From Porticoccaceae bacterium (GTDB taxonomy: Bacteria > Pseudomonadota > Gammaproteobacteria > Pseudomonadales > Porticoccaceae): DNA of 5,234 nucleotides. The DNA lies in NCBI GenBank assembly GCA_017858295.1, contig JAFMBU010000123.1, forward strand, positions 1 to 5,234, given 5' to 3'. How positions within the stretch are numbered: the stretch's first letter is position 1; every line of letters starts with the position of its first letter. A program made the position numbers and the translations under genes. Below the pieces are notes generated by a model. The model was not told the DNA's origin, did no database searches, and saw nothing but the letters and a program-made list of their open reading frames with translations. Below are positions 1 to 4,684 of this stretch, one piece after another.

Positions 1-41
1 GCAAAGAAGTGGGCCTGTCCCGATTTCGCAATCGTTATTAG
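1..41 (+). CDS. Possible 3' end of a truncated plus-strand gene
   Basis: Read from position 3, the frame gives KEVGLSRFRNRY and then a TAG stop at 39-41. The rightward terminator at 105-129 supports some plus-strand gene ending here. The other two plus frames are also open at the left edge: one stops at about 59-61 and the other at a TGA at 103-105. The choice of frame is therefore uncertain and rests only on the codons looking like those of the neighbouring genes. Twelve residues are too few to name a family. The bases between 42 and 104 show no convincing gene. Confidence 0.3.
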   Translation, partial: KEVGLSRFRNRY

Positions 42-104
42 ACTTCCATTCAGAGTCATAATGGACTGCTCCGGCTTTCTCGAACACTTCCGAGACTCAT
101 TTTG

Positions 105-129
105 AGGCTGCCGCAGCAGCCTTTTCCTT
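105..129 (+). terminator. Rho-independent terminator reading rightward
   Basis: A 7-bp perfect stem, AGGCTGC (105-111) with GCAGCCT (116-122), closes a 4-base loop CGCA. A pyrimidine tract TTTTCCTT (122-129) follows on the plus strand. The tract is broken by two C residues. Read on the minus strand, the hairpin is followed by CAAAATGAG rather than a U run. It therefore suits a gene arriving from the left better than the minus-strand lipoprotein gene that ends at 146. It may still give weak termination for that gene, since I see no other candidate to its left. Confidence 0.5.
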
Positions 130-145
130 AAAATTCGAGACTCTG

Positions 146-970
146 CTAGCTTTCCATACGTTTTATCGAGTAGAGATCAAAACCCACATCCTGACAGTCA
201 TAAATGGTATCAGCCATCTCACGAGCAGTATTACCCTCTGCCATCCATGCTGCCATGTCGGCCGCCTGCTCATCGGCGCTACCCCAGAAATCAGCCCTGA
301 CAAAGGTGTAGTTTTGCATGGAGCCTCCTGTAGTTGCCGGGTCAAAGGTAGGGATTTGCAAAAACGCCATATAGTTCATACCGCGACCTACGGTGCGTTG
401 ATCGGCAATCCATTCGGCAAATGCCGCTCCAGCTGCTGCACCATCTGCTTGGGTCTTGCCCTCTTTAAATGAACAGAAACTATAAGACGCCTGAAACTGT
501 TGTGCCGGATCCCATTCCTGTACCGGCGCGGTTATCGGCATTGTTTCGAAAAGAAATCTCTTCTCAGCATTGCAGACGAGTGTACTGTCAAATTCAGCAC
601 CGAATGCCTCCGCATGGTTTTCCACCCAGTCTTTCCAACCTGCCTCGCGAGCTTCTACTGAGGACCAAATATTGGCCCACATGCCGTCATAGAGCTCTGT
701 TTTAACCTTTGGCATAATCGCAAAAGCACCTAGTGCTGGCACAGGACTTTCCTTGCTGATTAGGTTCCACGCCGCTGTAAGCTTGGCATAATTCTCGGGG
801 CTAAAGTCTGCTCCGCCATCACAATATAGATACTCTACAAACGTAGATACTGGCGCAGCCGGTTGAGCCGCAGCCATATCCATTTCAACCGCTGCGCTCA
901 TCTCCGCATTTTTATCTCCGCAGCCGACCAATAGCAGAGCGGTTACCGCTAATCCTGTTATTAATTTCAT
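146..970 (-). CDS. Predicted lipoprotein of unknown function with a duplicated cysteine-bearing domain
   Basis: The 274-residue protein starts with a type II signal peptide: a short basic start (MK), a hydrophobic run, and a lipobox LVGC with the lipidated cysteine at residue 17. Residue +2 is Gly, not Asp, which by the enterobacterial Lol rule favours the outer membrane. Residues 20-42 form an Ala/Met/Pro-rich linker. The mature part seems to be two similar units, about 43-145 and 160-272. Each begins with an aromatic strand ending in Cys (C50, C166). Each then has a Trp/aromatic-rich strand and an acidic amphipathic helix, with a second Cys near its end (C133, C259). The four cysteines could form two disulphides in the periplasm. 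The start is backed by GAGGGG (979-984) 8 nt upstream. The stop is TAG. I do not recognise a named family. Similar two-unit proteins may be common in marine gammaproteobacteria, but that is an impression. The function is unknown. Confidence 0.85.
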   Translation of the reverse strand: MKLITGLAVTALLLVGCGDKNAEMSAAVEMDMAAAQPAAPVSTFVEYLYCDGGADFSPENYAKLTAAWNLISKESPVPALGAFAIMPKVKTELYDGMWANIWSSVEAREAGWKDWVENHAEAFGAEFDSTLVCNAEKRFLFETMPITAPVQEWDPAQQFQASYSFCSFKEGKTQADGAAAGAAFAEWIADQRTVGRGMNYMAFLQIPTFDPATTGGSMQNYTFVRADFWGSADEQAADMAAWMAEGNTAREMADTIYDCQDVGFDLYSIKRMES

Positions 971-978
971 CCTGTCTA

Positions 979-984
979 CCCCTC
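979..984 (-). promoter_or_regulatory. Ribosome binding site of the lipoprotein gene
   Basis: On the minus strand GAGGGG lies 8 nt before the ATG at 970. This is a good Shine-Dalgarno match at normal spacing, and it fixes the start that gives a complete lipoprotein signal peptide. Confidence 0.7.
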
Positions 985-1004
985 AGTAGTAATTGTTATT
1001 ATTT

Positions 1005-1010
1005 ATTCTA
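1005..1010 (-). promoter_or_regulatory. Candidate -10 element for the lipoprotein gene
   Basis: The minus strand reads TAGAAT here (5 of 6 matches to TATAAT), in AT-rich sequence 34 nt upstream of the start codon. The hexamer 17 bp further upstream, TTTAAG, is a poor -35. The promoter is therefore weak or activator-dependent if real. It is divergent from the tRNA promoter on the other strand. Confidence 0.35.
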
Positions 1011-1167
1011 AATCCGGTAATGATTTGCTTAAAAACCAATACATATGGTCTTCTGCCAATTCAAATATGATTAGTTTTCTTCGTTTATACAGGCTTAAGC
1101 CGTTATTAGCAAAAAATGTAACCTAGGGTATTTGCCAAGAAGGGCTTGTTTAACGATTCTTCTAGTA

Positions 1168-1194
1168 TTGAATCGATAATCTTTTCGCTATAAT
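1168..1194 (+). promoter_or_regulatory. Strong stable-RNA-type promoter of tRNA-Arg
   Basis: There is a perfect -10 TATAAT at 1189-1194 and a -35 TTGAAT at 1168-1173 (4 of 6). The spacer is short, 15 bp. The bases after the -10 (GCCCGCGCC) form a GC-rich discriminator, the hallmark of rRNA and tRNA promoters that respond to ppGpp in gammaproteobacteria. The expected start site is about 1200-1202, within 1-3 nt of the mature tRNA 5' end. Confidence 0.7.
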
Positions 1195-1202
1195 GCCCGC
1201 GC

Positions 1203-1278
1203 CTCCCCTTGGTGAAATTGGATATCACGCTAGCCTCCTAAGCTTGAATTTCAGGTTCGACTCCTGAAGGGGAGACCA
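1203..1278 (+). tRNA. tRNA-Arg (anticodon CCU)
   Basis: This is a complete cloverleaf of 76 nt. The acceptor stem is CTCCCCT (1203-1209) with AGGGGAG (1268-1274), 7 of 7 pairs, followed by discriminator A1275 and an encoded CCA (1276-1278). The D stem is GTGA/TCAC (1212-1215, 1225-1228), and the loop contains GG. The anticodon stem is CTAGC/GCTTG (1230-1234, 1242-1246) with one T-T mismatch at the second pair. The anticodon loop is CTCCTAA (1235-1241), with anticodon CCT at 1237-1239. The T stem is TCAGG/CCTGA (1251-1255, 1263-1267) with loop TTCGACT. The anticodon reads the rare arginine codon AGG, and the overall form resembles E. coli argW as I recall it. It lies directly after a strong promoter and 14 nt before rsmE, so the two are probably co-transcribed. 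E. coli argW is a known phage integration site, but I see no integrase or attachment duplication here. Confidence 0.95.
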
Positions 1279-1292
1279 TTACAATCGCCGCC

Positions 1293-2003
1293 ATGAATCT
1301 TCTTCTGCTCAAGCCCGACCAAATCACTCAGCAAACTGCTACTGTCAGCGGTCGCCAGCTCGAGCACCTGCTTGTTGTTCAGCGTGTCGAGGTCGGTGAC
1401 TCCGTGCGAGTAGGTGAAATTAATGGCCTGATGGGTCAGGGGATTATCAAAACTCTCAGCGCCGAACAGGCAACCCTCGAGATCAATCTGGATACTCCGC
1501 CACCGCCAGTCACACCACTGTGCCTGATACTGGCACTGCCGCGACCAAAGATGCTGCGCAGGACCTTACAGAGTGTCACCGCTATGGGGGTCAAGGAAAT
1601 TTATCTGGTGAATTCCAGTCGTGTAGAAAAAAGCTTTTGGCAGTCGCCATTTCTGCTGCCGGAGGCCCTTGAAGAGCAAATGATTTTGGGCTTGGAACAG
1701 GCTCGGGATACGCTGATGCCTGAGATACATTTACGCAAACGCTTTAAGCCCTTTGTTGAAGATGAGCTGGGGGAAATTATTAAAGGTAGCCAGGCACTGG
1801 TGGCCCATCCGCTGACAGAGGTACCCTGCCCGATCAACTGCGATTCAGCCGTGACCTTGGCCATTGGCCCAGAGGGGGGCTTTATTCCCTACGAAGTGGA
1901 GCTATTGAGCTCTATGGGTTTTGGGGCGGTGCATCTAGGCCCACGTATCCTCAGAGTTGAAGTCGCGGTACCTGCACTGATATCAAGATTGTTCCCCGCC
2001 TAG
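1293..2003 (+). CDS. rsmE: 16S rRNA (uracil-1498-N3)-methyltransferase, RsmE family
   Basis: RsmE uses S-adenosylmethionine to methylate N3 of U1498 in helix 44 of 16S rRNA, acting on the 30S subunit in the cytoplasm. The protein has 236 residues, close to the usual 240-250. Residues 1 to about 70 form the small PUA-like RNA-binding domain. Residues from about 75 form the SPOUT methyltransferase domain with its C-terminal trefoil knot. Visible signatures are LALPRPKMLRR (80-90), IGPEGGF (191-197, SAM-binding knot loop) and LGPRILRVE (215-223). The usual RTETA ending reads RVEVA here. The MNLLLL start matches the pseudomonad-type RsmE proteins I recall, so it may be that subgroup rather than the E. 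coli YggJ orthologue. The ATG at 1293 has no Shine-Dalgarno in the 14-nt gap after the tRNA. The only purine-rich candidate is inside the tRNA acceptor stem, about 18 nt away. The gene ends in a TAG that overlaps the ygiQ stop. Confidence 0.9.
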   Translation: MNLLLLKPDQITQQTATVSGRQLEHLLVVQRVEVGDSVRVGEINGLMGQGIIKTLSAEQATLEINLDTPPPPVTPLCLILALPRPKMLRRTLQSVTAMGVKEIYLVNSSRVEKSFWQSPFLLPEALEEQMILGLEQARDTLMPEIHLRKRFKPFVEDELGEIIKGSQALVAHPLTEVPCPINCDSAVTLAIGPEGGFIPYEVELLSSMGFGAVHLGPRILRVEVAVPALISRLFPA

Positions 2004-4201
2004 CGACGACGGGGTTTGGTGCGAGATGAACGGGGCTGAGCTTTTAGGTTCGGCCGCGCCTTGGTGCTCTCGCGACGAATCACTTCTTTCTCACGACGGG
2101 ACTCACCCGGCACTAAGAAGCCGTCACCACTACCAATCAAATCAGAGCGCCCCATACGACGTAACGCTTTGCGCAGCATGGGCCAGTTTTCGGCGTCGTG
2201 ATAGCGAAGAAAGGCCTTGTGTAACGTGCGCTGCTCTTGAGTTTTGGCACTGAAAATCTGCTCTGTATTGTTTTTGCCCAGTGGCTTAAGCGGATTTTTC
2301 TCGGTGTAATACATGGTGGTAGCAGACGCCATGGGCGAGGGATAAAAACTCTGCACCTGATCAACTCGGAATCCGTTAGCCTTGAGCCAGAGACCCAGTG
2401 CCATCATATCTTCATTGGTGGAACCTGGATGGGCAGAGATAAAGTAGGGAATCAAATACTGCTTTTTGCCCGCTTCTTTGGAGAAGCGCTCGAACATTTC
2501 TTTAAATTCATAATAACTGCCCATGCCCGGCTTCATCATCTTGGATAATGGTCCGTCTTCAGAGTGCTCTGGAGCAATCTTTAAGTAGCCGCCAACATGG
2601 TGTGTAACCAGCTCTTTGACATACTCAGGATCCAGAACAGCCAAGTCATAACGCAGACCAGAGGCGACAACCACTTTCTTTACCCCTTCCAACGCGCGAG
2701 TTTTACGGTAGAGCTGAGTGGTGTGTTTATGGTCAGTTTCCAAATTGACACAGATCGACGGATAGACACAGGACGGACGTCGGCAAGTGGCCTCAATCTT
2801 TTTATCTTTGCAGTTGAGGCGATACATATTGGCCGTAGGGCCGCCGAGATCTGAGATCACACCAGTAAAGCCTGGAGTCAAATCACGAATCTTTTCAACT
2901 TCGTTCAAAATCGACTCTTCCGAGCGACTCTGAATAATGCGTCCTTCGTGCTCGGTGATAGAACAGAAAGTACAGCCACCGAAACAGCCGCGCATAATAT
3001 TGACCGAGAAGCGGATCATGTCATAGGCGGGAATTTTGGCATCACCATAGCTGGGATGGGGAACTCGCTTATAGGGTTGATCAAAGACCCAATCCAGCTC
3101 TTCCGTTTCCAGTGGAATCGGTGGCGGATTGACCCAGATATCGTTACGACCCTGGCGCTGCACCAATGGCCGAGCATTGCCCGGGTTGGTTTCACGGTGG
3201 AAAATACGGTCGGCATGGGCGTAGAGTACTGGGTCCGCGGTCACTTCATCAAAGGACGGCATGCGAATATAGGTTGAGCTGGGGTCGGTCTTGATCGCCT
3301 GAGTGTCGGGAATAATCGACAGCACCTGCTCTTCCCTGCCAGTGCCACCAGCAGCAGATTCTGCACTGGCGCAGGTCTCAGATTTCAAAGACTGCATTCG
3401 GATCTCTTTAGCATCGGCATTGTCCGAAGGCTTCGACATCTCGTAGGGGTTTTTTTGTTTTTTTAGTCGGCCCGGCTGATCCACTGAGGTGGAATCGATC
3501 TCTCGCCAACCCTCGGGAATAGTCCGACACATAAAGGCGCTGCCGCGGAGATCGGTGATATCGCGAATATTCTCGCCCTTGGCCAATCTGTGGGTCAGCT
3601 CGACCATGGCGCGCTCGGCGTTGCCATAGAGCAGAATATCAGCAGTGGAATCAATCAATACTGAACGCTTAACCGACTCTGACCAGTAATCATAATGGGC
3701 CAGACGGCGCAGACTGGCTTCGATACCACCGGCCACAACTGGCACATCAGCAAAGGCTTCGCGACACTTCTGCGTGTAAACAGTGACTGCGCGATCTGGA
3801 CGCTTGCCACCCAGATCTCCAGCTGTATAGGCGTCGTCATGGCGCAGACGCCGATCTGCGGTGTAGCGATTGATCATCGAATCCATATTGCCGGCGGTGA
3901 CACCAAAGTAGAGATTGGGCTTGCCCAGCACTCTAAAGCTCTCGGCGTCGCGCCAGTCAGGCTGGGAAATAATACCCACTCGGTAACCCTGGGCCTCAAG
4001 CACACGGCCGATTACCGCCATACCAAAGCTCGGATGATCCACATAGGCGTCCCCTGTCACCAGGATCACATCACAGCTGTCCCAGCCCAGTTGGTCCATC
4101 TCGTCCCGCGACATCGGCAGGAACGGCGTTGGCAGCAAACATTCGGCCCAGTATTTAGGGTAGTCATAAAGTGCTGTCGGTGGTCTGGGAGCTGCTGCCA
4201 T
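2000..4201 (-). CDS. ygiQ: YgiQ family radical SAM protein
   Basis: YgiQ is a large conserved radical SAM protein (formerly UPF0313) whose reaction is not known to me. The length of 733 residues is normal. Residues about 10-320 are the YgiQ N-terminal domain, including GWDSCDVILVTGDAYVDHP, NMDSMINRYTADRRLRHDD and GGIEASLRRLAHYDYW. Residues 245-300 are a low-complexity linker. The radical SAM core starts near 395 and has the CxxxCxxC cluster at C406, C410 and C413. Four more cysteines follow at C464, C473, C478 and C484. From about 600 the conserved C-terminal region (DQVQSFYPSPMA, TMYYT) begins, and it ends in a very basic tail (701-733). I chose the ATG at 4201 because homologues, as recalled from E. 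coli, extend to this N-terminus. It lacks a clear Shine-Dalgarno. A conserved family and intact motifs make the family call firm, while the function stays open. The gene is convergent with rsmE and divergent from feoA. Confidence 0.95.
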   Translation of the reverse strand: MAAAPRPPTALYDYPKYWAECLLPTPFLPMSRDEMDQLGWDSCDVILVTGDAYVDHPSFGMAVIGRVLEAQGYRVGIISQPDWRDAESFRVLGKPNLYFGVTAGNMDSMINRYTADRRLRHDDAYTAGDLGGKRPDRAVTVYTQKCREAFADVPVVAGGIEASLRRLAHYDYWSESVKRSVLIDSTADILLYGNAERAMVELTHRLAKGENIRDITDLRGSAFMCRTIPEGWREIDSTSVDQPGRLKKQKNPYEMSKPSDNADAKEIRMQSLKSETCASAESAAGGTGREEQVLSIIPDTQAIKTDPSSTYIRMPSFDEVTADPVLYAHADRIFHRETNPGNARPLVQRQGRNDIWVNPPPIPLETEELDWVFDQPYKRVPHPSYGDAKIPAYDMIRFSVNIMRGCFGGCTFCSITEHEGRIIQSRSEESILNEVEKIRDLTPGFTGVISDLGGPTANMYRLNCKDKKIEATCRRPSCVYPSICVNLETDHKHTTQLYRKTRALEGVKKVVVASGLRYDLAVLDPEYVKELVTHHVGGYLKIAPEHSEDGPLSKMMKPGMGSYYEFKEMFERFSKEAGKKQYLIPYFISAHPGSTNEDMMALGLWLKANGFRVDQVQSFYPSPMASATTMYYTEKNPLKPLGKNNTEQIFSAKTQEQRTLHKAFLRYHDAENWPMLRKALRRMGRSDLIGSGDGFLVPGESRREKEVIRRESTKARPNLKAQPRSSRTKPRRR
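3421..3455 (-). other. Candidate -1 frameshift signal inside ygiQ: slippery heptamer and hairpin
   Basis: On the minus strand, two runs of seven A are separated by one C (3464-3450). The last six A and the next C (3455-3449) form AAAAAAC, placed exactly in the A AAA AAC phase relative to ygiQ codons Q249-K250-N251. Ten nt downstream is a hairpin, TGTCGAA / TTC(G)GACA around a GCC loop (3438-3421), with one bulged G. A -1 shift would add 13 residues and stop at TAA, giving a product of roughly 264 residues without the radical SAM domain. The motif lies in the poorly conserved linker, so a chance lysine-rich run is a fair alternative. Confidence 0.3.
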
Positions 4202-4240
4202 GGCGTATATATGCTTCTATGTGAGGGTTTTAAAGGCCGC

Positions 4241-4246
4241 ATTGTA
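4241..4246 (-). promoter_or_regulatory. Candidate -10 element for ygiQ
   Basis: The minus strand reads TACAAT (5 of 6 matches), which would start transcription about 30 nt before the ygiQ ATG. No good -35 lies 16-18 bp upstream: the best hexamer is TTCTTG, and a TTGAGA sits only 13 bp away. The 5' leader contains a near-palindrome, GCGTATATATGC (4203-4214). Confidence 0.35.
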
Positions 4247-4298
4247 CCGGAATTTGCAGTCTCAAGAACTACTGATTTAAGACGCGGGAAATCTCAGC

Positions 4299-4346
4299 CC
4301 AGGGCAGCTATAAAGAGTGCTTGACCTAGATCTAAAGCAGCCCTGG
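4299..4346. repeat. Inverted repeat upstream of the feo promoter
   Basis: CCAGGGCAGCT (4299-4309) and AGCAGCCCTGG (4336-4346) are inverted copies matching at 10 of 11 positions, separated by 26 bp. The spacer contains the 8-bp palindrome TAGATCTA (4327-4334). No T run follows on either strand, so it is not a standard terminator. It ends just before the candidate feo -35 and could be an operator or a cruciform. Confidence 0.4.
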
Positions 4347-4348
4347 AT

Positions 4349-4377
4349 TTGGTGTAAATGATAACGATTCTTATTAA
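4349..4377 (+). promoter_or_regulatory. Candidate feoAB promoter
   Basis: A -35-like TTGGTG (4349-4354) and a -10-like TATTAA (4372-4377) are 17 bp apart, which would start transcription near 4384, about 60 nt before feoA. Both boxes are imperfect. The assignment is supported mainly by the Fur-box-like element lying between them, the usual place for Fur repression. Confidence 0.4.
4354..4373 (+). promoter_or_regulatory. Fur-box-like operator upstream of feoA
   Basis: TGATAAC-G-ATTCTTA (4359-4373) matches the 7-1-7 Fur core TGATAAT-N-ATTATCA at 11 of 14 arm positions. Against the classic 19-bp Fur box, positions 4354-4372 match at about 13 of 19. It lies between the candidate -35 and -10 of an Fe(II) uptake operon, so Fe-Fur would be expected to repress feoAB when iron is plentiful. 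This is a consensus match by eye and has not been tested. Confidence 0.55.
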
Positions 4378-4444
4378 CATTTAACTGAAATCGGCGTACA
4401 CTTAGCGCCTTGAAGTCAGTCAAGTAAACAAAGGCACGCAAGCA

Positions 4445-4669
4445 ATGACACTCTGGGATTTGAAACAAGGCAATTCGGCCACCGTTGAAAGCTTTTGCAG
4501 CGCATTGCAGAGCGAGTATCGCACCCGTCTCAGCGAGCTCGGTTTCCATCCCGGCGAGCTTATCGCCTGTGTCCTCAGCCCGAGCCTCGGCGCACCCAAA
4601 CTCTACCGTGTCAACAACACGGTCTACTCTCTGGATGACAGCGTCGCTTCGTTGATTACCGTAGCCTAG
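4445..4669 (+). CDS. feoA: FeoA family ferrous iron transport protein
   Basis: FeoA is a small cytoplasmic SH3-like protein needed for full activity of the FeoB Fe(II) importer, probably by contacting it. The 74 residues match the usual 75-85. The recognisable core is YRTRLSELGFHPGELI (about 25-40), the family's RLxELGFxPG pattern, then a SLGAPKLYRVNN stretch in place of the more common PLGDP motif, and a final hydrophobic strand ending ITVA. Divergence around LGAP makes it a less typical member. AAGG (4431-4434) lies 10 nt before the ATG. The TAG stop is 15 nt before feoB and in the same reading frame, so the two form an operon under the upstream Fur-box-like element. The family call rests on the core motif, the size and the position before feoB. 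Confidence 0.85.
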   Translation: MTLWDLKQGNSATVESFCSALQSEYRTRLSELGFHPGELIACVLSPSLGAPKLYRVNNTVYSLDDSVASLITVA

Positions 4670-4674
4670 AAGGG
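4669..4674 (+). promoter_or_regulatory. Ribosome binding site that selects the TTG start of feoB
   Basis: GAAGGG lies 10 nt before TTG at 4685 and overlaps the last base of the feoA stop. The next in-frame ATG lies about 50 codons later, past the GTP-binding P-loop, so this site and the TTG are needed to make a working protein. Confidence 0.6.
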
Positions 4675-4684
4675 CCCTCTAGCA

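Noticed and set aside
91..143. Direct repeat CGAGACTC at 91-98 and 136-143 flanking the terminator.
   Set aside because: Eight bases is within chance, and there is no transposon-like sequence between the copies.
1092..1101. Perfect 10-bp palindrome GGCTTAAGCC between the lipoprotein and tRNA promoters.
   Set aside because: It is short, has no second copy and no clear position relative to either promoter, so it is not supported as an operator.
1151..1161. TAACGATTCTT upstream of the tRNA promoter is identical to part of the feo Fur-box-like element (4362-4372).
   Set aside because: Flanking bases do not fit a Fur box, and a few chance 11-base matches are expected in a window this size.
1203..1278. 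tRNA-Arg as an integration site for a genomic island.
   Set aside because: No integrase or duplicated tRNA 3' end is present, and the downstream gene is a housekeeping rRNA methyltransferase.
2948..3277. Plus-strand open frame of 109 codons inside ygiQ.
   Set aside because: It is a shadow of the conserved radical SAM coding strand, with no ribosome site or recognisable domain.
3450..3464. T7-G-T7 on the plus strand as a terminator for read-through from rsmE.
   Set aside because: No GC-rich hairpin lies directly before the T run, and it is 1.4 kb from the rsmE stop.
3695..4324. Long plus-strand open frame (209 codons) opposite ygiQ.
   Set aside because: It lies antisense to a conserved gene with intact motifs, its protein has no recognisable features, and it runs into the divergent promoter region.
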